Positions 34,004 through 44,446 of a stretch of DNA of 64,000 bases are shown here, one piece after another. Every line of letters begins with the position of its first letter. Positions within the stretch are counted from its first letter, which is position 1. Below the pieces are notes generated by a model. The model was not told the DNA's origin. It searched no databases and saw only the letters and a list, made by a program, of their open reading frames with translations. The DNA comes from Emcibacter sp. (GTDB lineage Bacteria > Pseudomonadota > Alphaproteobacteria > Sphingomonadales > Emcibacteraceae): the NCBI GenBank assembly GCA_021647465.1, contig JAKIUQ010000003.1:124001-188000 (forward strand). Direction: 5' to 3'. The translations under genes were made by a program, and so were the position numbers.

Positions 34004-37000
34004 GTGACGAGCTGGACACAAAAAAAACTCAAGATTGACGCCATCGCAGATTTTGCAGCAGAAAGATTAAAGTCATCCTATGATGCGGCCCATAATGCTG
34101 AATTCAGTCAATTTATTCAGGATATGTATAAATATGCCGCCCCCGAGGAATTGGCCAATCGCCCCATTGATGAACTTTACGCCGCCGCTCTTTCCCTGTG
34201 GAAATTCTGCGGCCAGCGTGATGCAGGCCTCAGTAAAATCAAGGTATTCAATCCAACCTTGGAAGAGCACGGCTGGACGGCAAACCATACCGTCATTCAA
34301 ATCGTCAATGATGATATGCCCTTTCTTCTGGATTCCATCACATCCAATCTGCTTGAAGATGGCAATGATTTGCATATGCTGGTTCATCCAATCATTTCGT
34401 TCCAGCGAGACAAGAATGGCAATATTCTGCTTAATTCATCTGAAAAAAAGGGCAAAAAAACAGGCGGTGTAAAAGTCACCGAATCCATCATGCATATTGA
34501 AATTACCGCCATGACGGATCCAAACCATATCGCGGCGCTGGAGGCCAAGCTCAATAAAGTCGTCGGCTTTATTCGCGCGGCTATTGATGACTGGAAACCC
34601 ATGCTCGCCAAGATGACAGAAGTGGGCAAGAATCTCTCCAGCCTTCCAAAGTCAGCCCCAAATCCAAAACAAATCCCAGATCCAAAACAAGCCAAAGAAG
34701 CCATAGAATTCCTGAAATGGCTTAAAGATGATAATTTCACCGTCCTCGGATACCGGGAATATTTCCATATGCCTGCAAAAAAATCTCGCGGCGAGGGTTA
34801 TGGTATTCTACGCGACCCTGATGTTTATATATTAAAGGGGCCAGAAGGCCTGGTGGCGATCTCTCCGGAAATTGAATATTTTATGGAACAGCCGGATGTG
34901 ATGTTGATCACCAAGGCAAATGTCAAATCCCTTGTCCACAGGGTTGTCCATATGGACTATATTGGTTTCAAAAAATATGATGCCAAGGGCAGAGTTGTCA
35001 GCGAAATTCGTTTCGTCGGCCTGTTTACCGCACAATCTTATCAGCAGCGCGCCGAAACTGTCCCTTACCTTGATCGAAAAGTCCGGCATGTGATCGAAGA
35101 TTCCGGCTTTACGGCAGAAAGTCATGATGGCCGGGCGCTCATGCATATTCTGGAAACCCTGCCCAGAGACGAGCTGTTCCAAATCAAGGAAGATCTGCTT
35201 CTGGAAACAGCCATGGGCATATTGCATTTGAAAGTCATGCCCCGTTGTCAGGCGTTCATTCGCAAAGACCGTTTTGAGCGTTATGTTTCCGCTTTGGTTT
35301 TTGTGCCCCGCGATTTATATGATTCTACGCTGCGGGGCAAAGTGGAAGAAATTCTCTGTGACGCTTATAACGGCGAATTATCCTCCCATTATGCCCAGCT
35401 GAGTAATGAACGTATTGCCCGCTGGCATTTCATCATCCGCACAAAGCCGGGCAACGTGCCAAATCCGGATACCGCGCTTATTAATAAGCGGCTTGCAGAA
35501 GTTGCCCAGCGCTGGAATGACCATCTTCACGAAGTCCTTAATGAACGATGGGGCGAGGAAGTGGGCACCAGCCTGTTCAAAAAATATTACAAGTCATTCT
35601 CACAGTCTTACCGGCATCATTTTGACCCCCGTTTTGCTGTAACCGATATTGAAAAAGTAGAACAGCTGCCGCAAAGCAATAATATTCAATTTAATTTCTA
35701 CCGTCTGGCAGAAGACCCTGATAATGCCATCCGGCTGAAAATATATACCAGCCACCAGACCATCGCTCTGAGTGATTGCCTGCCCATGCTGGAAAATCTT
35801 GGCCTAAGGGTTATCGAAGAATATGCCTTCTCGGTAAGTACGGAAGAGGGTGGCAAAAATATCGACCACGCCATCCATGATTTTTATCTTGAAGACCCGG
35901 CAAATAATTCTTTTGATCTGTCAAATATGAAAGACCGGCTAGAGAATAGCCTGCGAGCCGTCTGGATTGAGCGCATTGATAATGACGGGTTCAACAAATT
36001 GGTCTTTCGGGCGGGCATGAATTACCGCCAGGTGTTAATCCTCAGGATTTACAGCAAATACCTGCGCCAGCTGGGCCTGTCCTATAGTGAATCCTACATG
36101 CAGGATACTTTGATCCAATATTGGGAAACGGCGCGGGATTTATCCCGTTTGTTCGAGATAAATTTTTCCATTGTTCTGCCAAAAGATATTGACCGCGAAC
36201 AAGAAGCCGCTGATCTTGAAAAAAATATCCGAACACAGCTGGAAAATGTGGACAGCCTGGATCAGGACCGCATATTGCGCAGTTATCTTAATGTTATCAC
36301 AAACTCCCTTCGGACAAATTTTTATCAGCCAGAAGACGATGGGACGAACAAGCCTTATGTCTCCATCAAGATCAACAGCCGCAACGTCAAAGAAGCGCCA
36401 AAACCCCGGCCCTATGCCGAAGTTTTTGTATATTCCCCGCGGTTTGAGGGCGTGCATCTTCGCTTCGGCCCTGTGGCGCGCGGCGGCCTGCGCTGGTCCG
36501 ATCGCCGCGAAGATTACCGAACAGAAGTTCTGGGGCTCGTCAAGGCCCAGCAGGTTAAAAACACGGTTATTGTCCCCGTTGGTGCCAAGGGCGGCTTTGT
36601 CCCGAAAAAAATACCCGCAACCGCCAGCAGAGACGTTATTATGGAAGAGGGTGTTGCCTGTTATAAAACATTCATTTCCGGACTGCTGGATATCACGGAC
36701 AACTTAAAGGACAATGACGTTGTCCCGCCGAAACATGTTATCCGGCGGGATGGTGATGACCCTTACCTTGTGGTCGCTGCGGACAAAGGAACCGCCACCT
36801 TCTCGGACATCGCCAATGGCATCGCCAAACATTATGGCTTCTGGCTGGATGATGCCTTTGCCTCTGGCGGCTCCAACGGCTATGACCATAAAAAAATGGG
36901 TATTACCGCCAAGGGGGCCTGGGTCTCTGTTCAACGCCATTTCAGGGAAAAGGATATCAATGTTCAAACAGATTCCATCTCCATTGTCGGGGTTGGCGAT

Positions 37001-38866
37001 ATGTCTGGCGACGTATTTGGCAACGGCTTGCTCTGTTCACAAGTCGTGAAACTCGTCGCGGCCTTTGACCACCGGGATATTTTCATTGACCCCGCCCCTG
37101 ATCCCGCAACAAGCTTTGCCGAGCGCAAGCGCCTGTTCGACCTGCCCCGTTCCAGCTGGGAAGATTACAATAAAAAGCTTATTTCCAGAGGCGGCGGCGT
37201 ATTTAGCCGAAAATCCAAGTCCATTCCGCTCAGCCCGGAAATGAAACAACTGCTGGGTTTTGATGACTCTCAAGACGCGGCGGCCCCCAATGAAGTCATG
37301 AGAGCCATTCTCACATCCCATGCGGATCTTTTATGGTTTGGCGGTATTGGCACCTATATCAAATCCTCGCGCGAGAGCCATTCTCAAGCAGGTGACCGCG
37401 CCAACGATGCCATTCGCATTGACGGGCGCGAGCTTAATTGTGTCGCGGTGGCTGAGGGCGGCAACCTTGCCTGCACGCAGCGCGGGCGAATAGAATATTG
37501 CCTCAATGGCGGATTAATCAATACGGATGCGGTCGATAATTCTGCCGGCGTGGATTGTTCAGACAATGAAGTGAATATCAAAATTCTGCTCAATGCGCTG
37601 GTAGAGGACGGCAAGCTCACCCCAAAACAACGGGACAGCCTTCTTGTGGAAATGACGGACGAAGTGAGCAAAATTGTTCTCAACGACAATTATCTGCAAA
37701 CTCAGGCCATAAGCCTTGCAAGGTCCAGCAGCATTCGCGAGCTGGACAGCTTTGTCCGCTTTATGGACGATCTGGAAAAAACCGCTCATTTGGACCGGGA
37801 ATTGGAATTTCTGCCCACCGATGATGAATTGATTGAACGGACGGAGGGTGAACTGGGCCTGACCCGTCCGGAAATCGCCGTCTTGATTGCCTATTCTAAA
37901 ATGGGTCTTTATGATGATTTGATGGACAGCGATATTCTGGACGACCCCTATCTGGACAAATATCTTATCCGGGCCTTTCCAACCCAGCTTCGAGAGAATT
38001 ATCCCGAAGATGTTTGCAAACATCAACTCAAGCGCGACATCATTGCCAAAGAAATCTGTAATGAAATCGTCAATCGCGGGGGCATTCAATCCATTAAAGA
38101 AGAAACCGGCGCAATGCCATCCGATATTGCCCGTGCCGCCCTCCTTGCGGCGGAAGTCTTTGGCCTGAATGAGCTTTATAAAAACATTGAAAGCCTTGAT
38201 TATACCGCGCCAGCCACTATTCAAATCCTGATGTTAATGGATGTAGAGGCCTTTGCCCGCCGCCAGACCATATGGTTCCTGAATAATACGGATTCCAACC
38301 GGCCCATACAGGATATCATCGACCAGTTCAAACCGGGCATTCAACAATTATTCGACGCGTCATCGGCGTTACAAGACTCATGCGATGATGGCCTGAAAAG
38401 CAAAATTGCCATGTATTGCGAGCAGGGCGTTGATGAAAAACTGGCCACCCATATAGCCAATCTGGAATTAAAAATTGCGGCCTGTGATATTGTGCTGGTT
38501 GCCCTTGATATGAAAATTGATGTGGCAGATGTTGCGCGAGCCTACTTTATGCTTGGGGATAAAATTGGCTTTGACTGGTTGCGTGCCGAAGCAGAATTGG
38601 TGGAATCTTCAGATCATTGGGACAGGCTTGCCATCAATAGTGTTGTCACCGATCTTTTGGATCAGCAAAAAAATCTGACGCGCTCTGCACTGAAAGACCT
38701 GGGGGAGAATGACAGCATTGATGCTGCGCGGCTGTGGCTGGAAAAAGTGGAAAGTTCAACAAACCGAATTCAAAAGTTAATCCATGACTTCCAAACCTCT
38801 GGCCGTGTTAACGTGACCAAGCTTGGTTTCGCGGCCCGTCAGATCAGGAATGTGATTATCGATTAA
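34004..38866 (+). CDS. gdhB: NAD-specific glutamate dehydrogenase, large (180-kDa) type
   Basis: A 1620-residue enzyme of the large GDH class, oxidising glutamate to 2-oxoglutarate and ammonia. The N-terminal half carries ACT-like regulatory segments (about 80-500). The catalytic domain begins near residue 750: RFGPVARGGLRWSDRREDYRTEVLGLVKAQQVKN, VGAKGGFVPKK (substrate lysine), DMSGDVFGNGLL, and the NAD-binding GGNLACTQRGRIEYCLNGGLINTDAVDNSAGVDCSDNEVN. The start is set at GTG 34004, with AGGA 7 bases upstream. A longer reading from ATG 33815 would overlap the PAS gene and add 63 residues of atypical Lys/Arg-rich sequence. The gene symbol follows common usage for this class and is tentative. 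Confidence 0.92.
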   Translation: MTSWTQKKLKIDAIADFAAERLKSSYDAAHNAEFSQFIQDMYKYAAPEELANRPIDELYAAALSLWKFCGQRDAGLSKIKVFNPTLEEHGWTANHTVIQIVNDDMPFLLDSITSNLLEDGNDLHMLVHPIISFQRDKNGNILLNSSEKKGKKTGGVKVTESIMHIEITAMTDPNHIAALEAKLNKVVGFIRAAIDDWKPMLAKMTEVGKNLSSLPKSAPNPKQIPDPKQAKEAIEFLKWLKDDNFTVLGYREYFHMPAKKSRGEGYGILRDPDVYILKGPEGLVAISPEIEYFMEQPDVMLITKANVKSLVHRVVHMDYIGFKKYDAKGRVVSEIRFVGLFTAQSYQQRAETVPYLDRKVRHVIEDSGFTAESHDGRALMHILETLPRDELFQIKEDLLLETAMGILHLKVMPRCQAFIRKDRFERYVSALVFVPRDLYDSTLRGKVEEILCDAYNGELSSHYAQLSNERIARWHFIIRTKPGNVPNPDTALINKRLAEVAQRWNDHLHEVLNERWGEEVGTSLFKKYYKSFSQSYRHHFDPRFAVTDIEKVEQLPQSNNIQFNFYRLAEDPDNAIRLKIYTSHQTIALSDCLPMLENLGLRVIEEYAFSVSTEEGGKNIDHAIHDFYLEDPANNSFDLSNMKDRLENSLRAVWIERIDNDGFNKLVFRAGMNYRQVLILRIYSKYLRQLGLSYSESYMQDTLIQYWETARDLSRLFEINFSIVLPKDIDREQEAADLEKNIRTQLENVDSLDQDRILRSYLNVITNSLRTNFYQPEDDGTNKPYVSIKINSRNVKEAPKPRPYAEVFVYSPRFEGVHLRFGPVARGGLRWSDRREDYRTEVLGLVKAQQVKNTVIVPVGAKGGFVPKKIPATASRDVIMEEGVACYKTFISGLLDITDNLKDNDVVPPKHVIRRDGDDPYLVVAADKGTATFSDIANGIAKHYGFWLDDAFASGGSNGYDHKKMGITAKGAWVSVQRHFREKDINVQTDSISIVGVGDMSGDVFGNGLLCSQVVKLVAAFDHRDIFIDPAPDPATSFAERKRLFDLPRSSWEDYNKKLISRGGGVFSRKSKSIPLSPEMKQLLGFDDSQDAAAPNEVMRAILTSHADLLWFGGIGTYIKSSRESHSQAGDRANDAIRIDGRELNCVAVAEGGNLACTQRGRIEYCLNGGLINTDAVDNSAGVDCSDNEVNIKILLNALVEDGKLTPKQRDSLLVEMTDEVSKIVLNDNYLQTQAISLARSSSIRELDSFVRFMDDLEKTAHLDRELEFLPTDDELIERTEGELGLTRPEIAVLIAYSKMGLYDDLMDSDILDDPYLDKYLIRAFPTQLRENYPEDVCKHQLKRDIIAKEICNEIVNRGGIQSIKEETGAMPSDIARAALLAAEVFGLNELYKNIESLDYTAPATIQILMLMDVEAFARRQTIWFLNNTDSNRPIQDIIDQFKPGIQQLFDASSALQDSCDDGLKSKIAMYCEQGVDEKLATHIANLELKIAACDIVLVALDMKIDVADVARAYFMLGDKIGFDWLRAEAELVESSDHWDRLAINSVVTDLLDQQKNLTRSALKDLGENDSIDAARLWLEKVESSTNRIQKLIHDFQTSGRVNVTKLGFAARQIRNVIID

Positions 38867-38876
38867 TTCTTTATAT

Positions 38877-38920
38877 TTAGGGGGAATGCCGTCATAAATT
38901 ATGACCCGTATTCCCCCTAA
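38877..38920. terminator. hairpin between convergent GDH and purH genes
   Basis: TTAGGGGGAAT (38877-38887) pairs with ATTCCCCCTAA (38910-38920). A second perfect stem, GTCATAA with TTATGAC (38891-38905), is nested within the loop. The structure lies between two convergent genes, 4 bases from the purH stop. No clean U tract follows on either strand, so it may act as a bidirectional terminator or as a 3'-end-protecting hairpin. Confidence 0.65.
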
Positions 38921-38924
38921 TATA

Positions 38925-40526
38925 TCAATGCCTGAAATGGCGCATTCCCGTCATAACCATGGCAAGGCCGCGCTCATTGGCCGCCGCGATCACTTCCTCA
39001 TCACGCATGGAACCGCCCGGCTGAATAACGGCGGTGACGCCGGCCTCTGCAGCGTGAATCAAACCATCGGCAAAAGGGAAAAAAGCGTCTGATGCCACCA
39101 CAGACCCTTTGGTCATCGCCTCTGATAATCCGGCGGCAGCGCTGGCATCTTCTGATTTGCGCACCGCAACGCGCGCGCTGTCAATGCGGCTCATCTGTCC
39201 GGCCCCGATGCCGACGGTCGCCCCGTCCTTGACATAAATTATCGCGTTTGATTTCACATGTTTACACACCGTGAAAGCAAACAACAGATCTTGTAATTCC
39301 TGCGGCGTCGGACGGCGCTCCGTCACCACTTTCAAATCATCCATGGTGATTTTACCATTGTCTCTGGCCTGCAGCAGATAACCGCCCGCAACGGACTTTA
39401 TGGTTTGGCCCCCGGCCCGAGGGTCGGCCAGACCGCCGGTCAAAAGAAGCCGCAGGTTTTTCTTTCCCGCCAAAATTTCCAGTGCCTTTTCATCGGCGTC
39501 GGGGGCAATCACCACCTCGGTAAAGACTTTAGCAATCTCTTCTGCCGTCGCCGCATCCAGCGTGCCATTCAAGGCAATAATGCCGCCAAAGGCGCTTGTC
39601 TGGTCACACAGCAAGGCGCGTTTATACGCCTCGGTCAATGTGGCGGCCTGCGCCGCCCCGCACGGGTTGGCATGTTTGATAATCGCAACCGCCGGGCCGC
39701 TTTCTGCGCCAAACTCACTGACCAGCTCAAAGGCCGCATCGGTATCATTCAGGTTATTATAGCTCAGTTCCTTACCTTGAATTTGCCGCGCCGTCGCAAT
39801 GCCGGGGCGCGGCTTTGAACCACGGCTTGTATAAAAAGCGGCGTCCTGATGGGGGTTTTCGCCGTAACGCAATATTTGCTGACGATTGGCGGTAATATTA
39901 ATCCGGTCCGGATATGTTTGTCCTGTTTCACCCGCGAACCAAGTGGAAATGGCCGCATCATAAGACCCCGTTCGCGCAAAGGCCGTTGCGGCCAGTCTTT
40001 TACGTAATTCAAAAGATGTGCCGCCCTTATTTTCTATCATGGAGGCACTGACCGCGTCATAGTCACTGGCTTCGACAACCACCGTCACAAAGGCATGGTT
40101 TTTTGCGGCGGATCGGATCATGGCCGGGCCACCAATATCAATATTTTCAATGCATGTCGCAAAATCCGCGCCTTTTTCCACGGTTTCTTCGAAAGGGTAT
40201 AAGTTAACCACCAGCAAATCAATCCGGGCGATGTCATGATCGGTCATGGCCTGAACATGGCCATCATCGTCCCGCAGCGCGAGCAGACCGCCGTGGATTT
40301 TTGGGTGCAGTGTCTTGACCCGCCCATCCATCATTTCCGGAAATTCCGTGTGATCCGATACTTCCGTCACAGCGACGCCCGCATCGGCCAATGCCTTGGC
40401 CGTGCCGCCGGTGGACAGAATTTCCACCCCTTGACTTTCAAGAAATTGCCCGAATTCTATCAGGCCGCTTTTATCAGATACGGACAATAATGCCCGCTTG
40501 ATGGGGGCCGGGTTTCTATCACTCAT
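38925..40526 (-). CDS. purH: Bifunctional AICAR transformylase/IMP cyclohydrolase
   Basis: A 533-residue enzyme of the last two steps of IMP synthesis. The N-terminal IMP cyclohydrolase domain (about 1-200) has RALLSVSDKSGL, STGGTAKALADAG and RVKTLHPKIHGGLL. The C-terminal AICAR transformylase domain has the motif IKHANPCG and ends with AANERGLAMVMTGMRHFRH, a typical PurH end. The ATG at 40526 is preferred because AGGA lies 7 bases before it. It follows the heparinase-like gene by 81 bases in the conserved alphaproteobacterial rsmB-rpe-heparinase-purH order. Confidence 0.97.
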   Translation of the reverse strand: MSDRNPAPIKRALLSVSDKSGLIEFGQFLESQGVEILSTGGTAKALADAGVAVTEVSDHTEFPEMMDGRVKTLHPKIHGGLLALRDDDGHVQAMTDHDIARIDLLVVNLYPFEETVEKGADFATCIENIDIGGPAMIRSAAKNHAFVTVVVEASDYDAVSASMIENKGGTSFELRKRLAATAFARTGSYDAAISTWFAGETGQTYPDRINITANRQQILRYGENPHQDAAFYTSRGSKPRPGIATARQIQGKELSYNNLNDTDAAFELVSEFGAESGPAVAIIKHANPCGAAQAATLTEAYKRALLCDQTSAFGGIIALNGTLDAATAEEIAKVFTEVVIAPDADEKALEILAGKKNLRLLLTGGLADPRAGGQTIKSVAGGYLLQARDNGKITMDDLKVVTERRPTPQELQDLLFAFTVCKHVKSNAIIYVKDGATVGIGAGQMSRIDSARVAVRKSEDASAAAGLSEAMTKGSVVASDAFFPFADGLIHAAEAGVTAVIQPGGSMRDEEVIAAANERGLAMVMTGMRHFRH

Positions 40527-40607
40527 CACATGATCCTACTCATTTAAGTTGTCCGGAATTACAAAACTAGGGCGTAAAGGATTAGAGTCGCTGCCGCAAG
40601 AAAAAAA

Positions 40608-42383
40608 TCAGACTTTTCCTGAAGTCTTCTGTTCAATGCGGCGCAGTGACCATTTTATCACGGTTTTTGACTCGCTTGCGGTTTCTATTTGGTCTGATAT
40701 GACAATTTGGCGCGTTTTTTTCTGACGGTTTCCCTCACCAAGATACAGGCTTTCTTCCAGAGACAACCTGCCGCCCGAACATTGAAATTGCCAATATTCC
40801 GATGTTGGCAGCCGCAATAACAGGCGGTCATCCGCCCCTTGACGGGTGATTGTGACATCCGGGTGAATATGAAAACGAACATCAAATTTTGGGGACTCTT
40901 CTTTGAGTAATGGCGTTTTAACCTCCAGAATATCCTCTCCGCGCACATCATCACCGGTATCATTCAGATAAATTGTCCGATGATGCATAATCCCAAAATG
41001 CCGCATATATCCATCATGACTGGCTTCTAACAAAATATGGCCATCCACGTTACTTTGGTGACTTTCTACCATCGTCGGGCCGCGTCCGATCAAACCATCG
41101 GGACGAATTTCGCTGGAGTTTTTATCTTGCAGGACAATTGTTGAATGGGCGGCCGTTGACCGCGCCAACGCCTCAAGGTCATCCCCCAAGGGATTGGGGC
41201 TGGCACGCGCACTGCCGCAATTTACAATGATCCTTTGTTTGGCGCAGCTCATTTCAAACGACAAGGTTCCGGCATGGCAATGTTGGCTAATATCCACAGG
41301 GGCCGGCGGACCAGTATCAACAATAATAAGTGCCCTTCCTTGCTGAAGTCGCCTAAAGCTACTTTTTTCACCCGTAACCTTAAAGGGCCCTTGGGCTGTG
41401 TCTTTTGCAGATTTGGCCAGACACAGGGTTGTGTCTATTTCTTGCGCATCCTGTTCGCTCGCACCATTAAAAAGAGCCAGGCGGCCATCACCATGCCGCA
41501 AGTTTTTTAAACTTACCGACATGCGATAGATGGCCTCATTCAATTTTTCTGGAACGTCATGCCCCATGGCCTTGCAGGACGCCCGAACCATCAGGCAATT
41601 TCGCAAAATATAATATATATCTTCCGGACAACGGCTTTGGGTTCCGCCGTCCTCAAATATTTCTTCGTCCAAAGCCTGATTGAGCAAGGAGGTTCCTTTT
41701 TTCAACCAGTCTTCACCATAAGGAATATAAAGCCCGGCGAGAATAAGGCCCGTTATGGCCTTCATCCGAGGCAGGCCCCGCAACGATTTATCGCCGGCAT
41801 AATGAAGATGGCGCGATTGGCGGGCCAGACAATTTAATATTTTGCTGCGGTATATCAAGTCATTGCTGTCAAGAATAAGCGGCGCATAAACCATCCAATT
41901 GACAATCCGCTGGCCAATGATGTCCGGTGACCAGAACAGCTCATGCCATTGATCATGGTTTTCAAGCCAGTGCGCCATTAATGCCTGGGCTTTCTTGCGC
42001 GCCGCATTGCGGTCGAGGCAACCGTTCAAATCTCGAAGCCAGCAGAAAGAATGTAAATATTCCTGCCATTTCGGCCCCAAGGCACGGGCATGCCAAATTT
42101 CATCCCCATGCCATTCACCCTTTTTATGGTCTGGATTCTTCAAGACCTGTCCCGCGCAATAAAATCGATTGGATAAAATATGAGATCCCGCGGTCACTGA
42201 TCCGGTCTCCCCCGATCTGGCCCAAGGGTCTTTTGGGGTACCAAGCAGGCGCAAAGGGTGTTTGCCTTTCAGGCGAAATTCATGGTATCGGCTGGCATAG
42301 CGGGTCTTTTTCGCCAGCGCTCTAAGGCGTTTTTGAAGCTTGCCCATATGCGGCGTATCTGTTTGGCGGCGAATTTGCGACAT
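40608..42383 (-). CDS. Heparinase II/III-family protein
   Basis: A 591-residue protein. The N-terminal alpha/alpha-toroid region (about 60-330) has WHARALGPKWQEYLHSFCWLRDLNG and the motif EIFEDGGTQSRCPEDIYYILR. The C-terminal beta-sandwich (about 370-580) has CHAGTLSFEMSCAKQRIIVNCG and RTIYLNDTGDDVRGED. These match the cytoplasmic heparinase II/III-like family that lies between rpe and purH in many alphaproteobacteria. No signal peptide is seen. The true substrate is unknown; acidic polysaccharide lyase activity is only inferred from the fold. Confidence 0.85.
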   Translation of the reverse strand: MSQIRRQTDTPHMGKLQKRLRALAKKTRYASRYHEFRLKGKHPLRLLGTPKDPWARSGETGSVTAGSHILSNRFYCAGQVLKNPDHKKGEWHGDEIWHARALGPKWQEYLHSFCWLRDLNGCLDRNAARKKAQALMAHWLENHDQWHELFWSPDIIGQRIVNWMVYAPLILDSNDLIYRSKILNCLARQSRHLHYAGDKSLRGLPRMKAITGLILAGLYIPYGEDWLKKGTSLLNQALDEEIFEDGGTQSRCPEDIYYILRNCLMVRASCKAMGHDVPEKLNEAIYRMSVSLKNLRHGDGRLALFNGASEQDAQEIDTTLCLAKSAKDTAQGPFKVTGEKSSFRRLQQGRALIIVDTGPPAPVDISQHCHAGTLSFEMSCAKQRIIVNCGSARASPNPLGDDLEALARSTAAHSTIVLQDKNSSEIRPDGLIGRGPTMVESHQSNVDGHILLEASHDGYMRHFGIMHHRTIYLNDTGDDVRGEDILEVKTPLLKEESPKFDVRFHIHPDVTITRQGADDRLLLRLPTSEYWQFQCSGGRLSLEESLYLGEGNRQKKTRQIVISDQIETASESKTVIKWSLRRIEQKTSGKV

Positions 42384-42453
42384 AGATGTTTGGCTCTGAT
42401 GGTCATTCAGGTAGAAAAAATTATTATATCACACGTTTTGGAAGGGGGCAGCC

Positions 42454-43122
42454 TTATCCCCGAAGTTTCCGGATATTTTCGGCATAATGGGCCGGGCCGC
42501 CAGTAAAGCTTGCCGTACCCGCAACCAGAACATCTGCGCCGGCCTGTGTCACCAGTTTTGCGGTTTCTTGCGTGATGCCGCCATCAACCTGAAGATCAAT
42601 ATCCCGGCCACTATCCTCAATCATCTGGCGAATCCGGCTTATTTTCGACAGTTGACTCATGATGAATTTCTGGCCGCCAAATCCGGGGTTGACGCTCATG
42701 ACCAGAATCAAATCCACCATATCCATCACATTATCCAGCATTTCCAGGGGCGAGCCCGGGTTCAGGGAAATTCCGGCTTTGATGCCCAGCGATTTAATCA
42801 GTTGGAGCGTCCGGTGAAAATGCGGCGTTGCTTCGGCATGAATGGTAATGATGTCGGAACCCGCATCGGCAAAATCCTTGATATAAGCATCCACGGGAGA
42901 AATCATCAGATGGACATCAAAGATTTTCTTGCTGAACGGCCTTATGGCCTTCACCACAGCCGGGCCAATGGTAATATTGGGCACAAAATGACCATCCATC
43001 ACATCCACATGAATATAATCCGCGCCGGCCGCATCAATGGCCGCGATTTCGGCGCCCAACCGGGCAAAATCCGCCGAGAGGATCGAAGGGGCAATTTTGA
43101 TATTTTTTTGCATAGTTTGCAT
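42454..43122 (-). CDS. rpe: Ribulose-phosphate 3-epimerase
   Basis: A 222-residue TIM-barrel enzyme interconverting ribulose-5-phosphate and xylulose-5-phosphate. Signature segments are IAPSILSADFARLG, HVDVMDGHFVPNITIGP with the metal and catalytic Asp, VNPGFGGQKF, and DGGI near the C-terminus with its catalytic Asp. AGGG lies 7 bases upstream of the ATG. It is 16 bases after rsmB, in the same operon. Confidence 0.97.
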   Translation of the reverse strand: MQTMQKNIKIAPSILSADFARLGAEIAAIDAAGADYIHVDVMDGHFVPNITIGPAVVKAIRPFSKKIFDVHLMISPVDAYIKDFADAGSDIITIHAEATPHFHRTLQLIKSLGIKAGISLNPGSPLEMLDNVMDMVDLILVMSVNPGFGGQKFIMSQLSKISRIRQMIEDSGRDIDLQVDGGITQETAKLVTQAGADVLVAGTASFTGGPAHYAENIRKLRG

Positions 43123-43138
43123 AGATAGTCCCTAATAA

Positions 43139-44446
43139 TTAATCTGCCGTTTTTGTCAGGCGGCTCATGAAAAACCCGTCCATACCCCCGGGATAATTAT
43201 GGGGCAGGGTTTGCACATCACCCTCTGGCAGCACAGAATTCTCAAATCCGGGCAATTCCGCCGCGTTAATACTCTTTCGTTTTACCGCTGCGCTGCGCTT
43301 CAGTAAAGCCCTTATCTGATCCGGCCCCTCTTCAGCCTGCAATGAGCACACACAATAAATCAGCAGGCCGCCCACAGGCATCATATCAACCGCCGCATCA
43401 AGAAGCCGCGTTTGTATCTCTGCCAGCGCAGCCACATCCCCCGGCCCTCTGCTGCGGCTCACATCCGGGTGGCGGCGCATGGTGCCGGTCGAAGAGCAGG
43501 GCGCATCAAGCAGGATATAAGGAAATTCTTTTTCCGGTTTATAATCCCCCGCGTCTGACGCCACGACGTCACAGGAAAGTTTCAAGCGATCCATATTTTC
43601 CTGCAGCCGCCGCAGTCGCCGTTTTGACTGATCCACGGCGGTCACCACGCAGCCCTTGGCGGCGGATTGCGCGGCCTTGCCGCCAGGCGCGGCACAAAGA
43701 TCTAAAACCAAATCGCCTTCTTTCGCCCCCAAAAGCGTTACCGGCAGGCTGGCGGCCACATCCTGTATCCACCAGACCCCATCATCATAACCGGGAAGAT
43801 TTTGCACAAGTCCGGGTTTTTCCACCCTGACGGACCCATTGGATAATAGGGTTCCGCCAAGCTTTTCAGCCCAGACTGCCCCGTCCAATTGGGGCTTCAG
43901 GGTAAAGTCCAGCGGCGGTTCATCCAATAGGGCAAGAGCGATTTTATCCACCTCTTCTGCGCCATAACGGTCTGCCCAGCGCGCCTTAAGCCATTTTGGG
44001 ATATTCAGGTTCGGCGAAAATTTTGTGGAAAATTTTTCATGCTCCCGGTCTATCCGCCGCAAGATAGCATTGACCATGCCCTTGGTATGGCGATCCGATG
44101 TGTTTTTTTGTTTATCGGTCATTTTTACCGCCGAATTTACCGCCGCATGGGCCGGAACCGCCATATAGAGCAATTGGGTAATGCCAAGCCGCAGGATATT
44201 ACGGATCGTCGTCTGCTTGCTGGTCAGTTTATTTGGCGTGCAATGATTGATCATCGCATCCAGCTGCCCAAGGCGGCGCATACAGGTGGTACCAAGATGG
44301 CGCACAAAACCCCGATCCTGACCGGATAATTTATCGCCGAAATGGTGACATGTTTGCTCAAACGCCTGATCAAGGGGCAAATGTTCATCGAGCATTTTTT
44401 CCAAAAAACTGAGCGCTGCCCAGCGGCCTGTCAGATCATTTGCCAT
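43139..44446 (-). CDS. rsmB: 16S rRNA m5C967 methyltransferase RsmB (Sun)
   Basis: A 435-residue enzyme. An N-terminal NusB-like RNA-binding domain (about 1-140) is followed by a Rossmann methyltransferase domain. The SAM loop is LDLCAAPGGKAAQSA. The two catalytic cysteines of m5C enzymes are in LLDAPCSSTGTMRRHPD and LIYCVCSLQAEEG. It methylates C967 of 16S rRNA. It begins the rsmB-rpe-heparinase-purH operon and is divergent from the small SDHAF4-like gene. Confidence 0.95.
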   Translation of the reverse strand: MANDLTGRWAALSFLEKMLDEHLPLDQAFEQTCHHFGDKLSGQDRGFVRHLGTTCMRRLGQLDAMINHCTPNKLTSKQTTIRNILRLGITQLLYMAVPAHAAVNSAVKMTDKQKNTSDRHTKGMVNAILRRIDREHEKFSTKFSPNLNIPKWLKARWADRYGAEEVDKIALALLDEPPLDFTLKPQLDGAVWAEKLGGTLLSNGSVRVEKPGLVQNLPGYDDGVWWIQDVAASLPVTLLGAKEGDLVLDLCAAPGGKAAQSAAKGCVVTAVDQSKRRLRRLQENMDRLKLSCDVVASDAGDYKPEKEFPYILLDAPCSSTGTMRRHPDVSRSRGPGDVAALAEIQTRLLDAAVDMMPVGGLLIYCVCSLQAEEGPDQIRALLKRSAAVKRKSINAAELPGFENSVLPEGDVQTLPHNYPGGMDGFFMSRLTKTAD

